Shown: positions 7,662 through 16,671 of the stretch, in pieces | Position numbering within the stretch: position 1 is the first letter of the stretch | How the letters are laid out: each line of letters begins with the position of its first letter | From: Sphingobacterium thalpophilum | GTDB lineage: Bacteria; Bacteroidota; Bacteroidia; Chitinophagales; Chitinophagaceae | DNA: 42,454 bases | Reading direction: 5' to 3' | NCBI GenBank assembly: GCA_945871875.1 | Contig: CAMBYC010000006.1 | Location: forward strand, 1-42,454 | The notes under the pieces: generated by a model | The model's input: only the letters and a program-made list of their open reading frames with translations | Database searches by the model: none | What the model was told of the DNA's origin: nothing | Position numbers and translations under genes: made by a program

Positions 7662-7690
7662 GGTTACCATTACGTTATATTTTGTATTAA
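7662..7690 (+). promoter_or_regulatory. Putative autoregulated ECF promoter of the sigma factor gene
   Basis: GGTTACC (7662-7668), 16-nt spacer, TATTAA (7685-7690), identical in boxes and spacing to the divergent promoter, whereas the spacers differ in sequence. It does not match TAnnTTTG well, which fits an alternative sigma factor recognising its own promoter. Confidence 0.65.
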
Positions 7691-7700
7691 TAAAAGCATT

Positions 7701-8267
7701 GTGATTAATTATATTAAAGAAGCAGAATTATTGAAGGGGCTCTCCTTAAATGATAAAGAGTCCATAGAACAAATTTATAAAGATAATTACAGCATCATCC
7801 AGCAACTTGTTGTTAACAACAATGGCACAGAGGATGATGCTAGAGATATTTTTCAAGAAGCTTTGATTGTATTATATCAAAATGCCAAATCAGATACTTT
7901 TCGTTTGAATTGTCAAATTAAAACTTACTTATATTCTGTTTGTAGAAGATTGTGGCTTAAAAAACTCCAATACAACAAAAGATTTGAGGTTTTAGTAGAT
8001 AATAAGGAAGAAATTGTACCTATCGAAGAAGATCTAGAAGTTCATGAGAAATTAGACAAACAGTATGGTGTTATGAAACTTGCTATGGGGAAAATTGGAG
8101 AGCCCTGTAAAAGTTTGTTGGAAGCATTTTACGTTCATCACAAAAACATGCAGGACATTGCTAGTTTTTTTGGATATACAAATGCTGATAACGCAAAAAA
8201 CCAGAAGTATAAATGCCTCATGAGATTGAAAAAACTCTTTTTCGCTCAATATAAAAATGCAAACTAA
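7701..8267 (+). CDS. ECF-type RNA polymerase sigma factor
   Basis: Sigma-70 family, extracytoplasmic-function type: region 2 around NNNGTEDDARDIFQEALIVL and TYLYSVCRRLWLKKLQ, region 4 with LLEAFYVHHKNMQDIASFFG and the recognition-helix segment NADNAKNQKYKCLMRLKKL. The track begins at a TTG at 7659, but that codon lies upstream of the GGTTACC/TATTAA promoter; the GTG at 7701 is the first in-frame start codon downstream of the -10 box and gives 188 residues, normal for ECF factors. Its stop overlaps by 1 nt the ATG of the membrane protease/anti-sigma gene (TAATG), the usual arrangement of a sigma factor with its cognate anti-sigma. Regulon unknown beyond the two matched promoters here. Confidence 0.88.
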   Translation: MINYIKEAELLKGLSLNDKESIEQIYKDNYSIIQQLVVNNNGTEDDARDIFQEALIVLYQNAKSDTFRLNCQIKTYLYSVCRRLWLKKLQYNKRFEVLVDNKEEIVPIEEDLEVHEKLDKQYGVMKLAMGKIGEPCKSLLEAFYVHHKNMQDIASFFGYTNADNAKNQKYKCLMRLKKLFFAQYKNAN

Positions 8268-9376
8268 TGGACCAAAAGCAATTGTTAGAAATTACTGAGC
8301 AATATTTAAAAGGTGAATTATCTGCAGAAGAAAAAAATTCTTTTGAAGAGATGAGATCAAATAACACTACAGTAGACCAATTTGTAGTTGAACATCAATT
8401 TTTTACAACACAATTGGATAAATATGCCGATTTAAAACGATTCAAAGCAAACCTTTATGACATTCACCATACAATGAAAGAAAATGGTGAAATTTCTGAT
8501 ATAAAAACACAAGATCACGCCAAAATAATCAAATTCTGGGGGAAATATCGCAGAACAATTGCTGTTGCTGCATCAATAGCGGGTATAACTGCATTGTTGA
8601 TTAGTGGACTTACAATTGCTTTTTCACCCAAAACACCTTTGGCAGAAATTGAAGAACTAAGAAGAAAAGTAAGCAAACTAGAGGTTAAAACAAACAAACA
8701 AGATTTACAATTAAAAAGCGTTCGTCAAAAAATTGAACCTGGTATTAATGTTTCTTTTGGAGGTTCTAGTTTCTTAATTGATACCAAAGGTTATTTGGTT
8801 ACAAGTGCTCACGTTGTAAATAATGCAGAAAGAATTTTTGTTCAGAATTCAAAAGGAGAAGATTTAATGGCTGAAATTCTTCTTACTGATACAAAACACG
8901 ATTTAGCAATCCTTAAAATAACAGACGAAGATTTCAAACCTTTAAGTTCAATTCCTTATAGCTTTAACAAGAAAAAAGTTGTTGCAATTGCAGAACCAGT
9001 ATTTACGCTTGGTTTTCCTAAAGATGAAATTGTTTATGGTGAAGGTTATCTTTCTTCTGTAACTGGATTACTAGGAGACACAATGTCTAGTCAAATTACA
9101 ATTCCAGCAAACCCAGGAAACAGTGGTGGGCCTGTTTTAAACAGCAATTGTGAAGTAATTGGTATTCTCAACGCAAGACAAACCACCGCAGAAGGTGTTG
9201 TTTTTGCAACCAAATCAAAATACATATTTAATGCAATTGATTCGTTGAAAAGTTTAGATTCAAATGAATCTATAAGATTATCCACTGTATCAAATGTTCG
9301 CAATTTGAACCGCGTTTCTCAAGTTAGTAAAATACAGAATTGCGTTTATATGGTTAAAGTAGTCTTGAAAAAATAA
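8267..9376 (+). CDS. Membrane anti-sigma-like protein fused to a trypsin-like serine protease
   Basis: 369 residues in three parts. Residues 1-90 are cytoplasmic and resemble the N-terminus of Bacteroidetes anti-sigma proteins (ITEQYLKGELSAEEKNSFEE). One membrane segment at about 97-119 (IAVAASIAGITALLISGLTI). Then a periplasmic heptad-rich stretch (LAEIEELRRKVSKLEVKTNK, about 125-157) and an S1C/Deg-like protease domain with an apparently complete triad: His182 (VTSAHVV), Asp212 (KHDLAIL) and Ser286 (NPGNSGGPV). No PDZ domain follows. Translationally coupled to the ECF sigma gene, so it is the likely cognate anti-sigma, with the protease facing the envelope as sensor or effector. The protease call is firm; the anti-sigma role is inferred from N-terminal resemblance and operon position. 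Confidence 0.85.
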   Translation: MDQKQLLEITEQYLKGELSAEEKNSFEEMRSNNTTVDQFVVEHQFFTTQLDKYADLKRFKANLYDIHHTMKENGEISDIKTQDHAKIIKFWGKYRRTIAVAASIAGITALLISGLTIAFSPKTPLAEIEELRRKVSKLEVKTNKQDLQLKSVRQKIEPGINVSFGGSSFLIDTKGYLVTSAHVVNNAERIFVQNSKGEDLMAEILLTDTKHDLAILKITDEDFKPLSSIPYSFNKKKVVAIAEPVFTLGFPKDEIVYGEGYLSSVTGLLGDTMSSQITIPANPGNSGGPVLNSNCEVIGILNARQTTAEGVVFATKSKYIFNAIDSLKSLDSNESIRLSTVSNVRNLNRVSQVSKIQNCVYMVKVVLKK

Positions 9377-9400
9377 TCAATTCATTCACACATCCAATTA

Positions 9401-9432
9401 AAAAAGGCTTTCAAACAATTGAAAGCCTTTTT
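9401..9432. terminator. Bidirectional terminator between convergent genes
   Basis: AAAAAGGCTTTCAA (9401-9414), loop ACAA, TTGAAAGCCTTTTT (9419-9432): perfect 14-bp stem with T-run on either strand, between the protease gene and the nucleotidyltransferase. Confidence 0.9.
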
Positions 9433-9454
9433 TAATTAGATGTATGAATGATAT

Positions 9455-10354
9455 TTAATTCCAAAGACCTGATGGATATTTTCCAGATGCAATCAACTCA
9501 TCAATTGAAGCCTTAACTGCTGGAGCGTCTTCTTTGTATGTAACACCAAACCAATCAGCAGATGTTGGTATAACTTTAATTACTCCTGTTCCTGATTGAA
9601 TAAATTCGTCAGCTACAATAGGAATGAAGAATTCAGACTTCGGAGTTTCAATATGTTTATTTAAGAAATCAATAAATAATTGTTGTGAATACTCAAATAC
9701 TGCAGGATTAAAGCACCAGAAATTCATTGAAACCTTTGAATCCATTGAAATTTCGTGTGGTTCTTGCCCATCTTCACACACAATTGCCTCTCCCTTTTTA
9801 CTAATATTCAATCTTTCAACAATTGATGCAAGATTTCCTTGATTGTCTACTTGACAAACGCCGCGGTTAACGGTACCATGATCTGACAATGTTCGCAATA
9901 ATTCATAGCCAATTATAGACCATACATTATCATTACATTCACTTGTAAGAAATGTATAAGCTTTATCAAAAGCATCCCGTCCGTAAAAATCATCTGCATT
10001 GATTACTGCAAAAGGCTCATTTACAACTTCTTTAGAACATAAAACTGCGTGTGCAGTTCCCCATGGCTTTGATCTTTCTGCTGGCACGGAATGTGATCCA
10101 ATGTAAGAATTTAAGTCTTGGAAAACATAATCAACCTCTATTTTTCCTTTAAGACGAGGTTCAAATATTGCTTTAAAATTTTCGGCAAATTCTTTACGGA
10201 TAATAAAAACTACCTTGCCAAAACCTGCTTCAATAGCATCGTAAATGGAATAATCCATGATTGTTTCGCCTGATGGTCCAAAAGACTCAATTTGTTTCAT
10301 TGATCCATAACGAGAAGCCATTCCGGCAGCTAAAATTAAAAGAGTTGGTTTCAT
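9455..10354 (-). CDS. Sugar nucleotidyltransferase (NTP_transferase family)
   Basis: 299-residue GT-A-like nucleotidyltransferase. The N-terminal LLILAAGMASRYGSMKQIES carries the nucleotide-binding AAGxxxR signature with the usual Gly-x-x-Lys variant as GSMKQ, and VINADDFYGRDAF supplies the metal-binding Asp. It would activate a sugar phosphate with an NTP (GalU- or RmlA-like). The sugar cannot be told from sequence; no sugar-modifying gene is beside it. Divergent from the PLP deaminase gene, 44 bp away. Confidence 0.85.
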   Translation of the reverse strand: MKPTLLILAAGMASRYGSMKQIESFGPSGETIMDYSIYDAIEAGFGKVVFIIRKEFAENFKAIFEPRLKGKIEVDYVFQDLNSYIGSHSVPAERSKPWGTAHAVLCSKEVVNEPFAVINADDFYGRDAFDKAYTFLTSECNDNVWSIIGYELLRTLSDHGTVNRGVCQVDNQGNLASIVERLNISKKGEAIVCEDGQEPHEISMDSKVSMNFWCFNPAVFEYSQQLFIDFLNKHIETPKSEFFIPIVADEFIQSGTGVIKVIPTSADWFGVTYKEDAPAVKASIDELIASGKYPSGLWN

Positions 10355-10398
10355 TCAATTATTTTTTAATTCTTTTCTATAATATTACGCAATTTATT

Positions 10399-11316
10399 AT
10401 GCAACTATCAATAGAACTTTTGTTGGAATTAGAACGTATGGGGAAAGATAATATTTTAACACAACCTATAAAAAACCAACAGATTATAAAAAATAATATA
10501 GAATGGGACATACTTCGTACAGATTTAATTCATCCTATATGCTCTGGGAATAAATTGTTTAAACTAAAACACTATCTATTAGATGCAATCACAAAACAAT
10601 ATAAAATTGTTCAAACATTTGGAGGTGCTTGGTCTAATCATATTGTTGCTACTGCATTTCTTGCAAATCACTGCGGATTAGAATCTATAGGAATTATAAG
10701 AGGGGAAGAACCAAAAGTATGGAGCCAAACTCTATTGCAAGCAAAAGAATACGGCATGTCGTTTCAATTTATTTCTCGTTCAGAATTCTCAAATGATCAA
10801 AACCTTTTTATCAATGATGATATTTATTCAATTCCTCAAGGAGGCTCTGGATTATTAGGCGTAAAAGGTGCATCAGAGATTTTATATTGCACTGATTTTA
10901 CTAAATATACACATATAATTTGTGCATGTGGAACTGGCACAATGCTTGCAGGATTGGTAAATGCTTCACAGCCTTCTCAAAAATGTATAGGCATTTCAGT
11001 GTTAAAACACCCTGAACTTATATTAGAAGTAGACCAACTTTTATTAAATTTCCCTGAAAAGAAAAATTATACTATCGTTCAAGATTTCCATTGGGGTGGC
11101 TATGCAAAAATAAATCGGGATTTAATTGATTATATGAATCTTTTTTATCAAGATTATGGGGTTCCTACTGACTTTACATATACTGCAAAAATGGTATATG
11201 CCATTGAAGAAATGATGAAAGTTGGTTATTTTAAAGAAGGCAGCAAAATTTTAAGCATTCACAGCGGAGGACTTCAAGGTAATAATTCCTTAAAAAAAGG
11301 AACATTAAACTTTTAA
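10399..11316 (+). CDS. ACC deaminase / D-cysteine desulfhydrase family protein
   Basis: Fold-type II PLP enzyme, 305 residues from the chosen ATG at 10399. The Schiff-base lysine lies in SGNKLFKLKHYLLDA; the substrate-loop Ser/Asn region is QTFGGAWSNHIVATA; the phosphate-cradle glycine run is ACGTGTMLAG. The family includes 1-aminocyclopropane-1-carboxylate deaminase and D-cysteine desulfhydrase; D-cysteine or another small D-amino acid is likelier in a bacterium of this kind, but this is not decided by sequence. The track start at 10261 is rejected because it would add 46 residues from inside the opposing gene. Confidence 0.85.
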   Translation: MQLSIELLLELERMGKDNILTQPIKNQQIIKNNIEWDILRTDLIHPICSGNKLFKLKHYLLDAITKQYKIVQTFGGAWSNHIVATAFLANHCGLESIGIIRGEEPKVWSQTLLQAKEYGMSFQFISRSEFSNDQNLFINDDIYSIPQGGSGLLGVKGASEILYCTDFTKYTHIICACGTGTMLAGLVNASQPSQKCIGISVLKHPELILEVDQLLLNFPEKKNYTIVQDFHWGGYAKINRDLIDYMNLFYQDYGVPTDFTYTAKMVYAIEEMMKVGYFKEGSKILSIHSGGLQGNNSLKKGTLNF

Positions 11317-11331
11317 TAGATCAACCCCTTA

Positions 11332-11339
11332 TCTTTGCA
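11332..11339 (+). promoter_or_regulatory. -7 box for the secreted FN3-like protein gene
   Basis: TATCTTTG, perfect TAnnTTTG match, 20 nt before the TTG start at 11360. No clear -33 TTG. Confidence 0.5.
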
Positions 11340-11359
11340 ACCAGCGTAAATCTAAACCA

Positions 11360-12235
11360 TTGTCAAGCAAACATTCATTTTTCCAATTATTTATAGCCTT
11401 TTTTTTATCCTCTCTGATTTTTAATCAAATTAAGGCACAAGATAATTTGCCTCATTTTAATGTGGCTCTTCGCAATGATAAAATAAATATTAGCTGGATA
11501 AATAAAAATTCAAGAATTATTCAAGTCAATATCCAACGTTCATCGGATTCTTTAACTGGATTTAAAACAATTGCTTCTATTGAACAGCCTAAATTGAATT
11601 TTTTTGAATTTATTGACACAAAATCATCCAATCTAAATCAGAATTATCGACTTTACATTTTAGAAGAAGGTGGAAATTACCAATTTACCAATTCTCAAAA
11701 GCCTGTATTTGTAATTGAACCCAAATCAATAAAAGTGTCAGTTCAAAATGATCAAATTATACAACCAAATAAGCTCTTACCTCAAAATCAGCCCACCCTA
11801 AATAAGGAGAAAATTGATGTTTCATTGAAATCAAGTTCTGATTCTTCAATAATAGTTGTATCAGAAAACATTAAAAACTCAAACAATACTTTATCCTTAA
11901 ATGATACTAGAATTACAAAATTTGCTCGGTTAAATAAAATTTTATCTCCAACTAAATTATTGGTGATTAATAAACAAGAGTTGAATTACCCTCATATTTA
12001 TACTTTTATTAACCCACAAGGGCAGCTAGAAATTGTTCAACCTTTAATAAAAGATAAACTTCTAAATTTTGTGTTTTATAAAGATGATGGCAATAAAATA
12101 TTTGTTTTGAACAACGTAAAGGAAAATCAATTTGTTTTAGATAAAACTAATTTTTTGCAATCTGGGTGGTTCTACTTTGAATTGTATGAAAAAGATAAAT
12201 TCATAACAAAACAGAAATTCTATTTGCCTAAATAA
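11360..12235 (+). CDS. Secreted protein of unknown function with an FN3-like N-terminal region
   Basis: 291 residues starting at TTG (no ATG nearby in frame). Signal peptide about residues 1-26 (FFQLFIAFFLSSLIFNQIKA then QD). The mature N-terminus (NVALRNDKINISWINKNS ... YRLYILEEGG) has the spacing of a fibronectin type III-like beta-sandwich, about residues 30-105. A Ser/Asn/Gln-rich linker follows, then a second beta-rich region near residues 200-290. No catalytic motif recognised and no type IX sorting domain seen. The TATCTTTG box upstream supports it as a separate transcription unit. Function unknown. Confidence 0.7.
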   Translation: MSSKHSFFQLFIAFFLSSLIFNQIKAQDNLPHFNVALRNDKINISWINKNSRIIQVNIQRSSDSLTGFKTIASIEQPKLNFFEFIDTKSSNLNQNYRLYILEEGGNYQFTNSQKPVFVIEPKSIKVSVQNDQIIQPNKLLPQNQPTLNKEKIDVSLKSSSDSSIIVVSENIKNSNNTLSLNDTRITKFARLNKILSPTKLLVINKQELNYPHIYTFINPQGQLEIVQPLIKDKLLNFVFYKDDGNKIFVLNNVKENQFVLDKTNFLQSGWFYFELYEKDKFITKQKFYLPK

Positions 12236-12264
12236 TTCTTTACACCTTAAGATTTTAAGAACTT

Positions 12265-12972
12265 CTAGGTAAACTCGGTTTCAAAAACCTTGCTCCATGA
12301 AGATTTCACCAATTCTTTAATCATTACCATATCAACTGGAAAACCCAATTCCTTTTGAAGAGAAGTAACTTGTTTGTCTTGAATTCCACAGGGTACAATC
12401 CCTCCAAAATAACTCAACTCTGTGTTGATGTTAAATGCAAAACCATGCATCGTTATCCATCTACTACAACGTACACCTATGGCACAAATTTTCCTTGCAA
12501 GCAATGGATTTTCTGGATCTAACCATACACCGGTTTCACCTTTACTACGATTTGCAATAATGTCAAAATTTGCAAGCACATCAATTATCACCTGCTCTAA
12601 ATTTCTAAGGTATTTACCTATATCTGTATAATGTTTTTCTAGATCTAACATTGGATAACCAACAAGTTGTCCAGGACCATGAAAGGTAATATCGCCTCCC
12701 CTATTGGTATTAAAAAAAGCAATCCCCTTTTCCTCAAGCACTTCAGGTGTTAATAAAACGTTATTTATATTGCCAGATTTACCCAATGTATAAACCGGAG
12801 GATGCTCACAAAACAATAAATATTGAAGCGTTGGGATATACATTGGCAACGTATCAGGAAAATTGGTTCTGTAATCTGATTTAATAGCCAAATTATCACG
12901 AAGCAGATTTTCTTGTAAATCCCAAGCTTTTCCATATTCTATGGTTCCCAAGTCTCTGAATTCAATATTCAT
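12265..12972 (-). CDS. lipB: Lipoyl(octanoyl) transferase
   Basis: Transfers octanoyl from acyl carrier protein to lipoyl-dependent proteins (pyruvate and 2-oxoglutarate dehydrogenases, GcvH), first step of endogenous lipoate assembly. Seen in 235 residues: HPPVYTLGKSGNINN, RGGDITFHGPGQLVGYPML, the conserved lysine in ARKICAIGVR, and the catalytic cysteine in FGGIVPCGI. Length is typical. No lipA in this window. Convergent with the FN3-like gene (29 bp apart) and divergent from rluD. Confidence 0.95.
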   Translation of the reverse strand: MNIEFRDLGTIEYGKAWDLQENLLRDNLAIKSDYRTNFPDTLPMYIPTLQYLLFCEHPPVYTLGKSGNINNVLLTPEVLEEKGIAFFNTNRGGDITFHGPGQLVGYPMLDLEKHYTDIGKYLRNLEQVIIDVLANFDIIANRSKGETGVWLDPENPLLARKICAIGVRCSRWITMHGFAFNINTELSYFGGIVPCGIQDKQVTSLQKELGFPVDMVMIKELVKSSWSKVFETEFT

Positions 12973-13023
12973 ATTGTAAAATTAATCCTAAAATACCATC
13001 CTTACTAATTAGCATCAAAACAT

Positions 13024-13031
13024 TAATTTTG
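13024..13031 (+). promoter_or_regulatory. -7 box for rluD-like gene
   Basis: TAATTTTG, perfect TAnnTTTG match; the ATG of the pseudouridine synthase begins 4 nt later, so a leaderless or ultra-short leader is predicted. Confidence 0.5.
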
Positions 13032-13035
13032 CAAC

Positions 13036-14094
13036 ATGATAAACGACGAAGCATTGGAAGATTTTGATGAATTATCTGAAATTGGCGATGATACAGAATC
13101 ATTATTTGAAAGATTATCATTAACAGTTGATAAAGGACAGGAACCATTAAGGATTGATAAGTTTTTGCAACAGCGATTAGAAAAAGCATCTAGAAACAAA
13201 TTACACCAGGCAATAGAAAAAGGTCAGGTTTTGGTGAACAACCAATCCATTAAACCAAATTATAAAGTTAAACCAGGAGACTTACTGCTTGTACTTTCTG
13301 AAAAATCGCCTGAAACCTTTGACGTAAAACCTGAGCAAATGCCTTTGTCGATTGTTCATGAAGATGATTCAATCATAATTATCAATAAAAACCCTGGAAT
13401 GGTTGTGCATCCTGGATGTGGGAATTACCAAGGCACTTTACTCAATGGAATTGCTTGGCATTTAAAAAATCAACATCCCGATATTGATGAAAAGCTCTTA
13501 CCAAGGTTTGGAATGGTACATCGAATTGATAAAAACACTAGTGGATTATTGGTTTTGGCAAAAACAGAAAAAGTATCAAAAGATTTATCTCATCAATTTT
13601 TTGAACATACTGTAAACAGAAAATATGTAGCACTTGTTTGGGGCAATCTAGAAAACGATGAAGGTACAATTACTGGCCATGTAGGAAGACATCAAAGATT
13701 TAGAAAGATAATGGATGTATATGGAGATGGCGATTATGGGAAAGAAGCGATTACACATTATACTGTTTTAGAAAGATTTAGATATGTAACCCTTGTGGAA
13801 TGTAGACTTGAAACAGGAAGAACACACCAAATTAGAGTTCACATGCAACACAAAGGACATCCTTTATTTAATGACGAAACTTATGGGGGTGATAAAATAT
13901 TAAAAGGAACAGTTTTCACCAAATACAAGCAATTTGTGGATAATTGTTTTGAAATTTGTCCTAGACAAGCATTACATGCTCAAACTTTAGGATTTACACA
14001 TCCGGGTACTGGTGAAAAAGTATTTTTCAATAGTCCAATCCCAAATGATATGCAACAAGTCCTCGACAAATGGAGAAAATACACTGTGCAATAA
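13036..14094 (+). CDS. RluA-family 23S rRNA pseudouridine synthase, RluD-like
   Basis: 352 residues. N-terminal S4 RNA-binding domain (LRIDKFLQQRLEKASRNKLH ... about 35-95), then the catalytic domain with NKNPGMVVHPGCGNYQGTL, the catalytic Asp in MVHRIDKNTSGLLVLAKT, and RTHQIRVHMQHKGHP. Architecture and length match RluD, which makes the pseudouridines of helix 69 of 23S rRNA; RluC cannot be fully excluded. An acidic N-terminal tail of about 30 residues precedes the S4 domain. Stands alone as a transcription unit. Confidence 0.9.
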   Translation: MINDEALEDFDELSEIGDDTESLFERLSLTVDKGQEPLRIDKFLQQRLEKASRNKLHQAIEKGQVLVNNQSIKPNYKVKPGDLLLVLSEKSPETFDVKPEQMPLSIVHEDDSIIIINKNPGMVVHPGCGNYQGTLLNGIAWHLKNQHPDIDEKLLPRFGMVHRIDKNTSGLLVLAKTEKVSKDLSHQFFEHTVNRKYVALVWGNLENDEGTITGHVGRHQRFRKIMDVYGDGDYGKEAITHYTVLERFRYVTLVECRLETGRTHQIRVHMQHKGHPLFNDETYGGDKILKGTVFTKYKQFVDNCFEICPRQALHAQTLGFTHPGTGEKVFFNSPIPNDMQQVLDKWRKYTVQ

Positions 14095-14279
14095 ATCAAT
14101 TTTTAATGCACAAATATCTTCCAATTAAAATAAACAAACAATCAAAATATTGAATATAAAGTGTGTATATATTGTTCTGTTTGTTTGAGATAGAATAATT
14201 AATTTTGTTTATAATTAAAAAATATTGAACCTAACTTAATCTAAGAAGTTCAACAATAAAGAATCAATTATACTACCAG
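14095..14279. other. AT-rich intergenic region before parA, with a candidate promoter
   Basis: No gene. Holds a TAATTTTG box at 14200-14207 with TTTG 16 nt upstream (14180-14183), a plausible parA promoter with a leader near 70 nt. AACAAACA (14132) and TGTTTGTT (14178) form a loose inverted repeat. No palindromic parS-like site seen. Confidence 0.5.
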
Positions 14280-15092
14280 ATGGCAAGGATTATAAGCATA
14301 GCCAACCAGAAAGGGGGCGTAGGAAAAACAACAACTGCTATCAATTTAGCAGCAAGTTTTGCAGTTTTGGAATATAAAACATTATTGGTAGACGCCGATC
14401 CACAGGCAAATAGCACTACTGGTGTAGGTTTTGATCTTCAAAACATACAAACAAGTTTGTACAATTGTATGGTTGGTAATGCAGAAGTAAAAGATGTGAT
14501 ACTTTCAACAGAGATTCCACACTTATTCTTATTACCCTCTCATATTGATTTGGTTGGTGCTGAAATCGAAATGATAACTTATCAACAAAGAGAATCTGTA
14601 CTTAGAAATCTATTAAATGCTATAAAAGATGAATACGACTTCATTATAATAGATTGTTCACCTTCATTGGGATTGATTACTGTAAACGCATTGGTTGCTG
14701 CTGATAGCGTTATAGTTCCTGTTCAAACTGAATTTTTTGCTCTAGAAGGTTTGGGTAAGTTATTGAATACAGTTAAAATTATACAAAGCAGACTGAATAC
14801 AAATTTGGTTATTGAAGGAATATTATTAACCATGTTTGATGCTAGGCTTAGATTATGTAACCAAGTGGTAAATGAAGTTAGAACACACTTTGAAAATGTC
14901 ATCTTTGATACCATCATCCATAGAAACAGTAAATTAAGTGAAGCCCCTAGTGTTGGTAAACCGATCATTTTATATGATGCTGAAAGTAAAGGTTCTATCA
15001 ACTATCTTCATTTAACCAGAGAAATTTTGCAAAAAAACAATAAAACAAAAATTAGCAAGGAAGAAAGAATGCTAACTGTTGACAATGAGTAA
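14280..15092 (+). CDS. parA: Chromosome-partitioning ATPase ParA/Soj
   Basis: 270 residues. Deviant Walker A near the N-terminus ([19 protein letters not shown]), Walker A-prime [14 protein letters not shown], and Walker [12 protein letters not shown]: the MinD/ParA ATPase fold. Works with ParB bound at parS near the replication origin to segregate chromosomes. The ParB gene overlaps its end by 8 nt. This parA-parB-DUF5683-dapB order is the chromosomal Bacteroidetes arrangement, so this is not plasmid DNA. Confidence 0.95.
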   Translation: MARIISIANQKGGVGKTTTAINLAASFAVLEYKTLLVDADPQANSTTGVGFDLQNIQTSLYNCMVGNAEVKDVILSTEIPHLFLLPSHIDLVGAEIEMITYQQRESVLRNLLNAIKDEYDFIIIDCSPSLGLITVNALVAADSVIVPVQTEFFALEGLGKLLNTVKIIQSRLNTNLVIEGILLTMFDARLRLCNQVVNEVRTHFENVIFDTIIHRNSKLSEAPSVGKPIILYDAESKGSINYLHLTREILQKNNKTKISKEERMLTVDNE

Positions 15093-16005
15093 TTCAACGA
15101 ATAAAAAAGAAGCCTTAGGCAAAGGAATAAGATCATTGTTGCAAAACATTGATATTGAACTAAAAAACACAACTGGTTCACTCAAAGAAGAAATTGTAGA
15201 ACAAACTACATCAGCTGCTCAGATTCCTTTGGCACATATTGAACTAAATCCAAAGCAACCTCGACAAGATTTTGACGAAAAAGCATTACAAGAACTTGCA
15301 GATTCTATAAAAATTCATGGAATCATTCAACCTTTAACCGTTTCTAGAATTACAGCCAATAGATATAGATTGGTTGCTGGTGAAAGAAGGTTTAGAGCTT
15401 CAAAAATTGCTGGATTAACAGAAGTTCCAGTATATGTAAGACAAGTTAACGACCAAGAATTGCTTGAATTGGCATTATTGGAGAACTTACAAAGAGAAGA
15501 TTTAAATGCAATTGAAATTGGATTAAGTTATAAACGATTGATGGAAGAATGTGATCTTACCCAAGAACAAGTAGCGGAAAGAATGGGTAAAGAGAGATCC
15601 ACAGTTACCAATTACATTAGATTGTTAAAACTACCTCCTGGCATCGTTGTTGCAGTAAGAAACGGCAGTATAAGTATGGGACATGCAAGAGCTTTAATTA
15701 ATGTAGATTCCATTGACAAACAATTGTTTGTATTCCATAAAATTATTGATGAAGGTTTATCTGTTCGTCAAACAGAAAGTTTAGTAAAAACTTTATACAA
15801 GCAAGGCGACAATTCTCCTAAAAAGGAAATAAAAGCCGAGGCTCCACCAGCTTTCAAAAAAATTGAAGACAATTTGGCCAGCCATTTTAACACCCGGGTT
15901 AAATTGCAACACAACAAGAAAGGTTATGGGCAAATCATGATGGAATATTATTCTATCGAAGAACTTAATGCTCTTTTAGACAAAATGAATGTTACCATAC
16001 ATTAA
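15085..16005 (+). CDS. parB: Chromosome-partitioning protein ParB
   Basis: 306 residues from ATG 15085 (the track's TTG at 15079 is two codons earlier and less likely). ParB/Spo0J CTP-hydrolysing N-domain with LRQ-like region [20 protein letters not shown] and the GERRFRAS box ([16 protein letters not shown]), central helix-turn-helix ([20 protein letters not shown]), and a C-terminal dimerisation segment. Binds parS and spreads as a clamp. The ATG overlaps the parA stop (ATGAGTAA), implying coupling. It ends 17 nt inside the DUF5683 gene. Confidence 0.94.
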   Translation: MSNSTNKKEALGKGIRSLLQNIDIELKNTTGSLKEEIVEQTTSAAQIPLAHIELNPKQPRQDFDEKALQELADSIKIHGIIQPLTVSRITANRYRLVAGERRFRASKIAGLTEVPVYVRQVNDQELLELALLENLQREDLNAIEIGLSYKRLMEECDLTQEQVAERMGKERSTVTNYIRLLKLPPGIVVAVRNGSISMGHARALINVDSIDKQLFVFHKIIDEGLSVRQTESLVKTLYKQGDNSPKKEIKAEAPPAFKKIEDNLASHFNTRVKLQHNKKGYGQIMMEYYSIEELNALLDKMNVTIH

Positions 16006-16654
16006 AGTAAATATCAAAACAATTAATTTAAAAAAAAGCATTTCATTAATGCTAATGGTAATCCTTTGCTCTATTGCAAATGGTCAAACAATTAAAGACA
16101 CCATTAAGCCTAAGTTAATAAAAACTGTAAAAGCAATTGATACGGTGAAAAAGAAACCATCAGTTGCTAGAGCTGCTGCACTCAGATCAGCTATTTTTCC
16201 AGGATTAGGCCAGATTTACAATAAGAAATACTGGAAACTACCTTTAGTTTACGGAGCAGTAGCTTTTCCAGTTGTGACGTTTACATATAATTTAGAATGG
16301 TATAATAAAACCAGAGAGGCTTATGCCATTAAGTTTTATAACGATACAGCCAAAATAAAATTACCAACAGACGGTTTAGACCAACGTTTAATTCCTTTGT
16401 CATCGGGTTCATTAAGATTATATAGAAATTCTTTTCGACAAGGGGTAGACTTCTCGGTGCTTGGACTTTTAGTGGTTTGGGGTTTACAAGTTGCAGATGC
16501 TGCAGTAGATGCGCATCTTAAAGGATTTAACATAAACGATGACCTGAGTTTAAGAATTAAACCATGGATAGCACCAACGGGTTCGAGCAGTGGAATTAGT
16601 TTAGTACTAAGTTTTAGAGACGAAAAGCCAAAGCCTTCAATTTTAATTAATTAA
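15989..16654 (+). CDS. DUF5683 membrane protein
   Basis: 221 residues. Signal peptide or membrane anchor at about 14-33 (KSISLMLMVILCSIANGQ), a Lys/Thr-rich stretch, then the conserved core RSAIFPGLGQIYNKKYWKLP followed by a hydrophobic segment (VYGAVAFPVVTFTYNLEWY), and a second one near 155-170 (FSVLGLLVVWGLQVADAAVD). This is the DUF5683 family found after parAB in many Bacteroidetes; its function is unknown. Overlaps parB by 17 nt and is followed 17 nt later by dapB, so it is probably cotranscribed. Confidence 0.85.
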   Translation: MLPYIKVNIKTINLKKSISLMLMVILCSIANGQTIKDTIKPKLIKTVKAIDTVKKKPSVARAAALRSAIFPGLGQIYNKKYWKLPLVYGAVAFPVVTFTYNLEWYNKTREAYAIKFYNDTAKIKLPTDGLDQRLIPLSSGSLRLYRNSFRQGVDFSVLGLLVVWGLQVADAAVDAHLKGFNINDDLSLRIKPWIAPTGSSSGISLVLSFRDEKPKPSILIN

Positions 16655-16671
16655 TCTTCGAATTTCAAAGT

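Noticed and set aside
10261-10398. N-terminal extension of the PLP deaminase ORF
   Set aside because: It lies within the opposing nucleotidyltransferase gene; the family start matches ATG 10399.
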